From the NCBI RefSeq assembly GCF_000955955.1, contig NZ_JYJG01000254.1, positions 1 to 16,834 on the forward strand: DNA of 16,834 nucleotides, in the 5' to 3' direction. The DNA is from Lentzea aerocolonigenes. Its GTDB lineage: Bacteria; Actinomycetota; Actinomycetes; Mycobacteriales; Pseudonocardiaceae. Position 1 is the first letter of the stretch. Each line of letters starts with the position of its first letter. Below the pieces are notes generated by a model, which saw only the letters and a program-made list of their open reading frames with translations, had not been told where the DNA came from and did no database searches. Positions 1-6,719 of this stretch are shown here, piece by piece. The position numbers and the translations under genes were made by a program.

Positions 1-2
1 TG

Positions 3-21
3 GATGAAGGTTCCCTTCATC
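3..21 (-). terminator. Hairpin downstream of the carbonic anhydrase gene
   Basis: An inverted repeat with 8-bp arms (GATGAAGG at 3-10, CCTTCATC at 14-21) and a 3-base loop lies 10 bases beyond the stop codon of the minus-strand carbonic anhydrase gene. The position suits a factor-independent terminator or an mRNA 3' stabilising hairpin. The arms are only moderately GC-rich and the window edge hides whatever lies further downstream, so a following U-tract cannot be judged. Confidence 0.45.
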
Positions 22-31
22 GAGAACCAGA

Positions 32-769
32 TCAGATGCGCGGGACCTCGACGAGGGTGCGGCCGTTCAGGGGCTGGGTGGCGCGGGCGTTGCCCGCGGT
101 GAACAGCCCCTTGAAGCGCGCGATCGTCGCGGCCGTGACGTGCTGCTCACCGGCCAGGTACCACTCGACGCCCTCGGTGAAGGGCGCCGTGGTGAGCGAG
201 CCGGTGTAGTGCAGCGTGTGGTGGTCGAAGGCGGGCAGCAGCCGGTTGAGGTTGATCTGCCCGATCTCGACCGGGGTGCCGCATTCCGGCGCGAGCTTGG
301 CCAGCACGTCGTCCACGACCGAGTGCGCGCCCACGACCAGCGGGACGCCGACGACGAGCAGCTTGCCCTCGGCGCTGCGGTGGACGAGGTGCATCTCGAG
401 CGGGGTGTGGCGACCGTTGAACGCGTGCTCGGACGGCGTGTGGAAGTGGAACTGCACCAGGTCGTACCGGGTGCCGGCGACGGTGACGTGGCCCGAGCCC
501 TGCTCGACGTCCGCTTCCTCGGTCTCTTCGTGGTCGCGGGCCGTGCAGCCGTTGGGCTTGTCCGCGTCCTTGCGGATGTACTTCAGTTCCAGCGCGGAGT
601 TCCCGTAGGTGACGTCGAGCTCGGGCGCGTTCGGGTCGAACCGGATCGCGCCGGGCATGACGTTGACGGGACTCTGCTTCGGTGTCCCCGACTCAGCCGG
701 ACCGGCCGCGAAGAACGACGCGGCGAGCACCAGCGGAAGAAGAGCCGGAAGGGACCGTCTTAGGTTCAT
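32..769 (-). CDS. Secreted alpha-class carbonic anhydrase (divergent)
   Basis: Predicted zinc enzyme catalysing CO2 hydration to bicarbonate outside the membrane. The 245-residue protein opens with a Sec-type signal peptide (two Arg, then a hydrophobic run to about residue 22). The QSPVNV motif at 32-37 matches the family's QSPI/V signature. Zinc ligands are visible as H108 and H110 in FHFH and H127 in EMHLVH. E114 and T193 fit the gatekeeper Glu-Thr pair, H94 in GSGHVTV fits the proton shuttle, and QPLNGR near 232 fits the C-terminal signature. Odd points: almost nothing separates the signal peptide from QSPVNV, so the usual Trp/Tyr-rich N-terminal strand is missing, and the conserved PPC of LTTPPC is APF, so the usual disulfide cannot form; two other cysteines (75, 163) remain. 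I chose the ATG at 769 because it starts the signal peptide; an in-frame upstream start at 826 would bury it. Divergent from the gene at 908. Confidence 0.9.
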   Translation of the reverse strand: MNLRRSLPALLPLVLAASFFAAGPAESGTPKQSPVNVMPGAIRFDPNAPELDVTYGNSALELKYIRKDADKPNGCTARDHEETEEADVEQGSGHVTVAGTRYDLVQFHFHTPSEHAFNGRHTPLEMHLVHRSAEGKLLVVGVPLVVGAHSVVDDVLAKLAPECGTPVEIGQINLNRLLPAFDHHTLHYTGSLTTAPFTEGVEWYLAGEQHVTAATIARFKGLFTAGNARATQPLNGRTLVEVPRI

Positions 770-776
770 TGGCTCA

Positions 777-800
777 CTTTTCACCCGATCGAGTGAAAAG
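777..800. promoter_or_regulatory. Inverted repeat just upstream of the carbonic anhydrase start
   Basis: A perfect 8-bp inverted repeat, CTTTTCAC at 777-784 and GTGAAAAG at 793-800, with an 8-base spacer. It sits 7 to 31 bases upstream of the carbonic anhydrase ATG at 769, overlapping where its ribosome-binding site (purine-rich GTGAAAAGTGAG on the minus strand) must lie. It could be a protein operator or an RNA hairpin that hides the ribosome-binding site. Which of the two applies cannot be told from sequence. Confidence 0.5.
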
Positions 801-830
801 GAGCAGAAGTGTGGCCACGCTCTCACGGTT

Positions 831-874
831 CCGGAATTCGTTCCGGTCTCAGGGAAAGCCCGAGAAGCCTTTCC
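831..874. repeat. Two short inverted repeats in the divergent promoter region
   Basis: CCGGAA at 831-836 and TTCCGG at 841-846 flank TTCG and would fold on RNA as a 6-bp stem with a UUCG tetraloop. Immediately after comes GGAAAG at 853-858 with CTTTCC at 869-874. Both lie in the 138-bp gap between the carbonic anhydrase and the serine hydrolase, where the two divergent promoters must be. I could not assign -35/-10 elements with confidence in this gap. Confidence 0.4.
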
Positions 875-907
875 ACAAGGCGGAATTCATCGTGAAAGGA
901 TCGTCGG

Positions 908-2149
908 ATGATCCTGGGGGAACTCGTCGAAAAATACGACATTCCGGGCGCACAGGTGGCCGTTCTGGACAATGGCGACATCCACGACGACGCAGCCGGC
1001 GTGCTCAGCACCCGCACCCGAGTCGAGACGACGACGGACTCGGTGTTCAAGGTCGGCTCGATCACCAAGCTCTGGACGGCCACTCTCGTGCAGCAACTGG
1101 TGCTGGAAGGCGCGCTGGACCTGGACCGGCCTGTCAGGAGCTACCTGCCGGACTTCCGGCTGAAAGACCGCGAGGCTGCGGACACCATCACCGCCAGGCA
1201 CCTGCTCACCCACACGAGCGGCATCGCGCCCAACCACTTCACCGACACCGGCGGCAACATCGACGCGATCGAGAAGTTCGTCGCCACTCTCGCCGACGAG
1301 GAACACCTCCTGCCGCCCGGCACCCTGCACTCCTACTCCAACACCGGGTTCACCGTCCTCGGCAGGCTCGTCGAAGTGCTGCGCGATCGGCATTTCCACG
1401 ACGTTCTCCGCGAACGCCTGATTACGCCATTGGGTCTAAAGGCAATCGCCACCGACACGTACGAGGCGATCCTGCACCGCACCGCGATCGGACACGTGAA
1501 GACAACACCCACGACGAAATGGGCAGTTTCGTACAAAACGACACCCAGTGGCTCACATCTCGCGATGAGCGCCCACGAGCTGCTCACGTTCGTCCACCAC
1601 CACCTCACCGACCCGACGCTCGCACCACTGCGCGACCACCAGCTCGACGTCCCGGACTTCGGCGGCGGCGTCGTCGCCTGGGGCCTCGGCTGGATGCGCT
1701 ACCCCGGCGGCATCGTCGGCCACACCGGCGTCTCCAAGGGACAGAAGGCCTTCCTGCGCGTCGACCCGTCAGCGAACCGAGCGGTGGCCGTGCTGACCAA
1801 CAGCACCAACGGCGATCCCCTGGCACACGACGTCTTCACCGCGGCCGGCCTCGACCCCACCCCGATTCCCCTGCCACCGACCAACCCAGAGCCCGTCGAC
1901 GACCGCATGTGCGGGACCTACCGCAACCCGCTGCACGACATCACCCTCACCCGCACGTCCCTGACCTACCAGCCGCGCAACGAGCTCGCCGCGTCGTTCC
2001 GCGGCACCACGCCCGTCGAGGTCGTGAAGCTCAAAGACGACGCGATCATCACGACCGGCACGCACGAAGTCATGTCCCTGATCGGTTCCGACGAGCACGG
2101 TCGCGCGAAGTACCTGCACAACGGCGCCGCGGCGTACAGGATTGCCTGA
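908..2149 (+). CDS. Serine hydrolase, beta-lactamase class C / DD-peptidase-like fold
   Basis: A 413-residue member of the beta-lactamase/penicillin-binding transpeptidase-like family. The three active-site motifs are all present: S51-x-x-K54 (GSITK) with the nucleophile, Y143-S-N145, and H272-T-G274 in the KTG position. The last ~95 residues look like the lipocalin-type C-terminal domain common in these enzymes. No signal peptide or lipobox is seen, so the protein is probably cytoplasmic, which argues against a true secreted beta-lactamase; an esterase or D-amino-acid peptidase role is more likely. The substrate cannot be told. The ATG at 908 follows a GAAAGGA ribosome-binding site (894-900) with 7-base spacing. 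Its TGA shares one base with the ATG of the next gene, so the two are probably translated together. Confidence 0.88.
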   Translation: MILGELVEKYDIPGAQVAVLDNGDIHDDAAGVLSTRTRVETTTDSVFKVGSITKLWTATLVQQLVLEGALDLDRPVRSYLPDFRLKDREAADTITARHLLTHTSGIAPNHFTDTGGNIDAIEKFVATLADEEHLLPPGTLHSYSNTGFTVLGRLVEVLRDRHFHDVLRERLITPLGLKAIATDTYEAILHRTAIGHVKTTPTTKWAVSYKTTPSGSHLAMSAHELLTFVHHHLTDPTLAPLRDHQLDVPDFGGGVVAWGLGWMRYPGGIVGHTGVSKGQKAFLRVDPSANRAVAVLTNSTNGDPLAHDVFTAAGLDPTPIPLPPTNPEPVDDRMCGTYRNPLHDITLTRTSLTYQPRNELAASFRGTTPVEVVKLKDDAIITTGTHEVMSLIGSDEHGRAKYLHNGAAAYRIA

Positions 2150-2499
2150 TGGTCACCGTCGCCGACATCCGTGCCGTGGCGTTGTCGTTGCCGCGCACCA
2201 CCGAACACCTGATCCGCGACCGCGTGAAGTTCCGCGTCGGCCAGATCGTCTACGCGGCCCTCTCCCGCGACGAAACCGTGCTGGGCTTCGGCTATCCGCG
2301 CGAGGAACGCGAGGCCCTGGTCGCGAGCGACCCGGTGAAGTTCGCGTTCCCCAGCGAGTCCGACATGCGGTTCCAGTGGGTGCACGCCTCGATGGCCGAG
2401 CTCGACGTCGAGGAGATGACCGAGCTCGTCATCGGCGCTTGGACGATGTGCGTGCCCAAGAAGGTCATCCGCGCCCACCTCGGCGAGGACTACCTTTAG
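2149..2499 (+). CDS. YjbR/MmcQ family protein
   Basis: A 116-residue protein of the MmcQ/YjbR family, small proteins with a CyaY-like fold sometimes annotated as DNA-binding without firm biochemical proof. Supporting features are the N-terminal 'VRAVALSLPRTTE'-like opening (here DIRAVALSLPRTTE), a central KF-R-G segment, the phrase DPVKFAFP, and the C-terminal W-M-C-V-PKK helix motif. Length is normal for the family. The ATG at 2149 overlaps the stop of the serine hydrolase (TGATG), so translational coupling is expected and no separate promoter is needed. The final TAG at 2497-2499 overlaps the stop of the convergent minus-strand gene. Function unknown. Confidence 0.85.
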   Translation: MVTVADIRAVALSLPRTTEHLIRDRVKFRVGQIVYAALSRDETVLGFGYPREEREALVASDPVKFAFPSESDMRFQWVHASMAELDVEEMTELVIGAWTMCVPKKVIRAHLGEDYL

Positions 2500-3443
2500 T
2501 CAACACTGAAGCTATAGAGCCAACCGTCGCGCAGCTCGGCGAAGACTCCGTCGCGGTGCGCGACGGGCCAGAATTCCTCCACCAGCCCGACCAGCGCCCC
2601 GCGCAGGGGATCCCAGATCTCCAGCCCCGCCTCGCCGACCACGTACAACGTTCTGTCGTACGCCCACATCGGTCCGGCCACGCCCGGCACCAGCCCTACC
2701 GGAGGTCCGGCCGACAGGTGGCGCTCGACGTCGTAGATCTCGACGCTGTCGATCGTGGGGTGGCGTTCCCGGGTTCGTTGAACCGCCACAACTCCTGACG
2801 ACAGCCACGCCACGGGCTGGTCCCACGGGTAGTCGCGGAACGCCAGGTAGGTGCCTTCCGGTTCGCCACCGGACCGCACCCACTCGTCGACGTCGACGAC
2901 CGCGGGCGCACCGTCCGGCTGCCACAGCCACCGGTGATCGACGAACCACCGGCCGCACGGGCTCGCGGTCAGCCTCCCGTGGTACTCGTCGAACTCGGTA
3001 TCCCGCTCGGTGAGCACGGCACCGGTGCCGAGGTCGATCACGTCGAGCCGGCACACACCCGTGGCCGCGACCACGCGGTCGCCGGGCAGGAACGCGATGG
3101 GGAACGGCGTGGTCGTCGCCGTGTGGACGTGGTCGCGGTCCAGGCTCAGCACCACCTCCCCGGACGCCAGGTCGACCACCACACCCAAATTGCCGTAGTC
3201 GTTCACCACAGCGGCATATCGGCCGTCCGGTGAGGTATGCAGCGCGGGCACCGCGTCCCGCCACGCTTCGTCGCCGTAGTCCTCGACGATCAGCGGAGGT
3301 GGGCAGAGCAAGCCCGCGTCGAGTGCGACCAGGCCGTCCGCGGTCCGCGCGAGCCACCCGCCGGGTAGCGGCGCCAGGCACCGGTCGCTGAGAAGTTCAA
3401 CATCCCACGGCACCCTTTGCCGTGTACCAAAACCATCTTCCAT
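2496..3443 (-). CDS. Beta-propeller-like (WD40/YVTN-type) protein of unknown function
   Basis: A 315-residue cytoplasmic protein without signal peptide or membrane segments. It consists of repeated beta-rich segments with propeller-style phrases: SPDGRYAAVVNDYG, VVVDLASGEVVLSL, LDVIDLGTGAVL, SPCGRWFVD, VEIYDVERHL, LEIWDPLRGALVGL. These resemble WD40 or YVTN blades, so a beta-propeller scaffold or ligand-binding protein is likely, but the specific partner is unknown. The ATG at 3443 was chosen as the start; no strong ribosome-binding site precedes it, and an in-frame GTG at 3452 is an alternative. Reading upstream past this runs into the end of the metallohydrolase gene in another frame and gives Cys/Trp-rich nonsense. 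It lies 43 bp after the metallohydrolase stop and is probably in the same operon. Its TAA overlaps the convergent YjbR stop. Confidence 0.75.
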   Translation of the reverse strand: MEDGFGTRQRVPWDVELLSDRCLAPLPGGWLARTADGLVALDAGLLCPPPLIVEDYGDEAWRDAVPALHTSPDGRYAAVVNDYGNLGVVVDLASGEVVLSLDRDHVHTATTTPFPIAFLPGDRVVAATGVCRLDVIDLGTGAVLTERDTEFDEYHGRLTASPCGRWFVDHRWLWQPDGAPAVVDVDEWVRSGGEPEGTYLAFRDYPWDQPVAWLSSGVVAVQRTRERHPTIDSVEIYDVERHLSAGPPVGLVPGVAGPMWAYDRTLYVVGEAGLEIWDPLRGALVGLVEEFWPVAHRDGVFAELRDGWLYSFSVD

Positions 3444-3486
3444 GATGGTCACGAGAGTGAGGCGCGGGCCAGCAGCCGTAAAGCGA

Positions 3487-4344
3487 TTATTCAGCGCACA
3501 GACAACCGACGCCGCGCTCGATCCACTCCTGCCCGGCCCACTCGGGGTGCCGCTCGACCAGCACCGCCCGCACCTCGGCCACGACGTCTGGCGAGTTCCG
3601 CCGGCGCCAGGTCTCGTCGCGAAGCTCGCACAGGTAGTCCCGGACACCGCCCAGCACCTCAAGACCACCAGCAGTTCCGTGCCCTGGCACGACAATCCGA
3701 GGCGCGGCAGCGATCAGCCGGTCCATCACCGCGATCCACGCCACCCCGGACACGTCGGTGTCGTGCGGCGGGAACCACGGGAAGATCGCGAACTGCCCGG
3801 TCTCCGCCAGGTCGCCGGTGAACAGCACACCCGCGTCCGGCACCTCGATCACCTGGTCCCCCAACGTATGACCGCGCCCGGTCGGCCTCAGCACGACCGA
3901 ACGACCGCCGAGATCGAGCGTGTGCACCCCGTCGAACACGAAGTCCGGCACCGGCACCGAGGCGCCATCCAGCCGCGCGGCAACCGCACCGCCGAAGCCG
4001 CGGAACATCTCCAGATAGCCGGATCCCTTGCGCCGCAAGTCATCCGCCTGCGCCCGGTTCACCACGTACGAGCCGGCGAACACCGAAGCCCCGAACGCGT
4101 GCTCGGGATGAAAGTGCGTCGTGGTCAGATATATCCGCCGCCCCCTGGCCACTTCGGCAGCGAACTCCACAACGCTGGAAGCGTTCGAGACACCAAGTCC
4201 CGTGTCCACCACGAGAACGGAGTCCGAACCGCCGATCACCCCGATGTTCGGCACGAGGCCGACACCGGAATTCGGGATCACCACCACATCGGGAGCGACC
4301 TCGACAGCGCCGGAAACCTGGACGACGGGGTCAGGAAGGTTCAT
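3487..4344 (-). CDS. MBL-fold metallohydrolase
   Basis: A 285-residue metallo-beta-lactamase-superfamily hydrolase. Motif 1, H77-F-H79-P-E-H82, gives the metal ligands of the first site; H159 (GRGHTLGD), D178 (FTGDLAE) and H222 (VPGHG) complete a typical dinuclear zinc centre. The Asp usually found in HxHxDH is Glu here, as in some MBL branches; this may alter the second metal site. No signal peptide, so cytoplasmic. The substrate cannot be deduced. The ATG at 4344 is preceded by GGAG with a 7-base gap (GGAGTGGGGGC on the minus strand). It is divergent from the LysR gene, 82 bp apart with an LTTR box between them, so LysR probably controls it, and it appears to head an operon with the propeller-like gene. 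Confidence 0.88.
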   Translation of the reverse strand: MNLPDPVVQVSGAVEVAPDVVVIPNSGVGLVPNIGVIGGSDSVLVVDTGLGVSNASSVVEFAAEVARGRRIYLTTTHFHPEHAFGASVFAGSYVVNRAQADDLRRKGSGYLEMFRGFGGAVAARLDGASVPVPDFVFDGVHTLDLGGRSVVLRPTGRGHTLGDQVIEVPDAGVLFTGDLAETGQFAIFPWFPPHDTDVSGVAWIAVMDRLIAAAPRIVVPGHGTAGGLEVLGGVRDYLCELRDETWRRRNSPDVVAEVRAVLVERHPEWAGQEWIERGVGCLCAE

Positions 4345-4398
4345 GCCCCCACTCCACCGCCACACCCCGCCACGAGTCCAAGACCAAGAACGCAGACC

Positions 4399-4417
4399 CG
4401 ATACCCAGCGAGTATCG
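4399..4417. promoter_or_regulatory. LysR-type operator (ATAC-N7-GTAT box)
   Basis: CGATAC at 4399-4404 and GTATCG at 4412-4417 form a perfect 6-bp inverted repeat with a 7-base spacer. The core ATAC-N7-GTAT obeys the T-N11-A rule for LysR-type regulators and equals the consensus known for BenM/CatM. It lies 10 to 28 bases before the LysR start codon and 55 to 73 bases before the metallohydrolase start, the expected spot for autoregulation and divergent activation. The right arm overlaps TATCGT (4413-4418), a good -10 candidate for lysR. Binding itself is inferred. Confidence 0.75.
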
Positions 4418-4426
4418 TGCCTGTTC

Positions 4427-5254
4427 ATGGAGCTGCGAACCCTGCGCTACTTCGTCGCGGTCGCCGAGGAGCGCCACTTCGGCCGAGCCGCCCAGCGCCT
4501 GCACATGAGTCAGCCACCGCTGAGCCGCGCGATCAAGCAGCTCGAAACCGGCCTCGGCACGACGCTGCTGCACCGCTCCCCCGCCGGCGTCACGCTCACC
4601 GAGGAAGGTCACACCCTGCTGCGCGAGGCAAAAGCCTTGCTGGAGCACGCCGATCGCATCAAAGCATCCCTCGCGAAGTCGACCATCACCGTGGGCATCC
4701 TCGGCGACGACAGCGCCGCCAAACTCGCGAAAGCCTTCCGGGACAAGCATCCTGACGTCGAGATCCGGATCCGCGAAGCCGACCTGACCGACCCGACGTG
4801 CGGCCTGCGCACCAGCCAGGTCGACGTCGCCCTGACGCGCGGCCCGTTCGACGCGAGCGGCCTCAAAACCCTGGTCCTGCGCCAGGATCCGATCGGCGCG
4901 GTCCTGCGAGCGGACGACCCGCTCGCGAACCGGAAGAACCTCACCACAGACGACCTGGACGACCGCACCTGGTTCCAGTTCCCCGAAGGCACCGACGAGA
5001 TCTGGCAGAGCTTCTGGAACGGCGGCAAACCCCGGCAGGGCCCCACGGTCCGCGCGGTGCAGGAGTGCGTCCAGTCCGTGCTCTGGAACGGCACGGTCGG
5101 CCTGGCGCCGCTCGGCCACGACCTCGGCAGCGAACTGAAGGTCGTCAGGATCCAGGACCTGCCACCCAGCCCGGTCGTGCTCGCCTGGACCGAGGACGGC
5201 CCGCTGACCAGGTCGTTCGTCGAGACAGCGGGCCAGGTGTACCGATCCACCTGA
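4427..5254 (+). CDS. LysR-family transcriptional regulator
   Basis: A 275-residue LysR-type regulator. The N-terminal winged helix-turn-helix (residues 1-60) is textbook: MELRTLRYFVAVAEERHF, GRAAQRLHMSQPPLSRAIKQLE, LLHRS, LTEEGHTLL. A periplasmic-binding-like effector domain follows from about residue 85 (ITVGILGDD) to the end; it is slightly short compared with the usual ~300 residues. The effector is unknown. The ATG at 4427 has no Shine-Dalgarno sequence, and a -10-like TATCGT ends 8 bases upstream, so the mRNA may be leaderless. The divergent metallohydrolase operon is the obvious target. The downstream alkB gene starts 73 bp later on the same strand but has its own promoter, so it is probably a separate unit. 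Confidence 0.92.
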   Translation: MELRTLRYFVAVAEERHFGRAAQRLHMSQPPLSRAIKQLETGLGTTLLHRSPAGVTLTEEGHTLLREAKALLEHADRIKASLAKSTITVGILGDDSAAKLAKAFRDKHPDVEIRIREADLTDPTCGLRTSQVDVALTRGPFDASGLKTLVLRQDPIGAVLRADDPLANRKNLTTDDLDDRTWFQFPEGTDEIWQSFWNGGKPRQGPTVRAVQECVQSVLWNGTVGLAPLGHDLGSELKVVRIQDLPPSPVVLAWTEDGPLTRSFVETAGQVYRST

Positions 5255-5273
5255 CTTTACAACCGGCGCCCTC

Positions 5274-5320
5274 TTGTCAAACCCGTTTTACATCTCCTAC
5301 GGTTTTGTAAAACGGGAGGA
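5274..5320 (+). promoter_or_regulatory. alkB promoter with long palindromic operator
   Basis: CCCGTTTTACA (5282-5292) and TGTAAAACGGG (5306-5316) form a perfect 11-bp inverted repeat with a 13-base spacer. A sigma70-like promoter fits around it: TTGTCA at 5274-5279 and TACGGT at 5298-5303 with an 18-base gap, so the left arm lies between -35 and -10 and the right arm covers the expected start site and touches the ribosome-binding site GGGAGGA (5314-5320). This is a standard repressor layout. The TetR encoded at the end of the same operon is the likely ligand. A further half-site-like TTTACAA occurs at 5256-5262. Confidence 0.75.
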
Positions 5321-5327
5321 GCGCGCG

Positions 5328-6719
5328 ATGACAGGCACCGTGACACCTGGGTCGACCGAGCAGTGGAGGGACGGCAAGCGCTACCTGTGGCTGATCGGCC
5401 TGGTGGTCCCGTCACTCGCCTTCGTGGCGCTGGGCATGCACGCGCTGACCGGCTGGGGCATCTGGCTGTGGACCGGCCCCGTCGTCGTGCTCGTCATCGT
5501 TCCCGCCATCGATCTGCTCGCCGGCCTGGACCGCTCCAACCCGCCGGACGAGCTGATCGAGGCGCTGGAGCAGGACCGCTACTACCGCTGGATCACGTTC
5601 CTGTTCCTGCCCATCCAGTACGCGGGCTTCCTCACGGCGTTCTACGTGATCGCCACCGGTGATCTGTCCGTTGTGGACAAGATCGGGCTCGCGGTGTCGA
5701 TCGGCGCCATCGGCGGTATCGGCATCAACACCGCGCACGAGCTGGGGCACAAGAAGGAGAGCCACGAGCGCTGGCTGTCCAAGATCGCGCTGGCGCAGAG
5801 CTTCTACGGCCACTTCTACATCGAGCACAACCGCGGCCACCACGTGCGGGTCGCGACGCCGGAGGATCCCGCCAGCGCACGGGTCGGCGAGAGCTTCTAC
5901 CGGTTCTGGCCGCGCACGGTCGCCGGCTCGGTGAAAAGCGCGTGGCGGCTGGAGAAGAAGCGCTACGCACGACGCGACCGGCACCCGTATCGCATCGGCA
6001 ACGACGTGCTCAACGCGTGGCTGATGTCCGCGGTGCTGTGGGGCGCGATGATCTGGTGGCTGGGCTGGGGAATCCTGCCGTACCTGGTGCTGCAGGCGAT
6101 CATCGGCTTCTCGTTGCTGGAAGTCGTGAACTACATGGAGCACTACGGCATGCTGCGGCAGAAGGTCGGCATCCCCGGCCGCGTCCGGTACGAGCGGGTG
6201 AACCCCAGCCACAGCTGGAACTCCAACAACATCGCCACCAACGTCCTGCTGTACCACCTGCAGCGGCACAGCGACCACCACGCGAACCCGGTGCGGCGCT
6301 ACCAGACCCTGCGCGACTTCGAGGAGTCGCCGGTGCTGCCCACCGGCTACGCAGGCATGATCCTGCTCGCGCTGGTGCCGCCGCTGTGGCGCCGCGTCAT
6401 GGATCCGCGCGTGCTCGGCCACTTCCACGGCGACATCGGCCTCGCGAACATCCACCCGCCGAAGCGGGCGAAGATCCTGGCCCGCTACCCGCAGCCGAAC
6501 ACCGCCCACCACACCGCGCAGGAGACCATCACCACGCTCGACGGGGACGCCGCCGGTGGCCGTTGTCCTGGCTGTGGTTACGTTTACGACTCCACGGTCG
6601 GTGCGCCTCGCGAGGGGTTCCCGGCCGGCACACCGTGGTCGGCCGTGCCCGACTCGTGGTGCTGCCCCGACTGCGGGGTGCGGGAAAAGGTCGACTTCGT
6701 CTCCATCGGAGCCCCATGA
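5328..6719 (+). CDS. alkB: Alkane 1-monooxygenase (AlkB) fused to rubredoxin
   Basis: Membrane di-iron enzyme hydroxylating the terminal carbon of medium/long n-alkanes, with its electron carrier fused at the C-terminus. The 463-residue protein has hydrophobic segments near 18-40, 45-65, 88-110, 115-133, 230-262 and 340-352. The histidine boxes are present: H137-ELG-H141, EHNRGHH (166-172), LQRHSDHH (311-318), plus NYMEHYG (268-274). A linker of ~20 residues leads to a rubredoxin domain with iron ligands C413-x-x-C416 and C446-x-x-C449. Such fusions are known in actinobacteria (for example AlkW1 of Dietzia). No rubredoxin reductase lies nearby, so electrons must come from one encoded elsewhere. 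The ATG at 5328 has GGGAGGA seven bases upstream; an upstream in-frame start at 5274 falls on the promoter and is rejected. Its TGA overlaps the TetR ATG (ATGA). Confidence 0.95.
   Translation: MTGTVTPGSTEQWRDGKRYLWLIGLVVPSLAFVALGMHALTGWGIWLWTGPVVVLVIVPAIDLLAGLDRSNPPDELIEALEQDRYYRWITFLFLPIQYAGFLTAFYVIATGDLSVVDKIGLAVSIGAIGGIGINTAHELGHKKESHERWLSKIALAQSFYGHFYIEHNRGHHVRVATPEDPASARVGESFYRFWPRTVAGSVKSAWRLEKKRYARRDRHPYRIGNDVLNAWLMSAVLWGAMIWWLGWGILPYLVLQAIIGFSLLEVVNYMEHYGMLRQKVGIPGRVRYERVNPSHSWNSNNIATNVLLYHLQRHSDHHANPVRRYQTLRDFEESPVLPTGYAGMILLALVPPLWRRVMDPRVLGHFHGDIGLANIHPPKRAKILARYPQPNTAHHTAQETITTLDGDAAGGRCPGCGYVYDSTVGAPREGFPAGTPWSAVPDSWCCPDCGVREKVDFVSIGAP

Noticed and set aside
682..2148. Long plus-strand open frame running through the serine hydrolase gene into the YjbR frame
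   Set aside because: The translation before 2149 is Arg/Pro/His-rich with no family likeness, which is the usual shadow of a high-GC gene; only the YjbR part is real.
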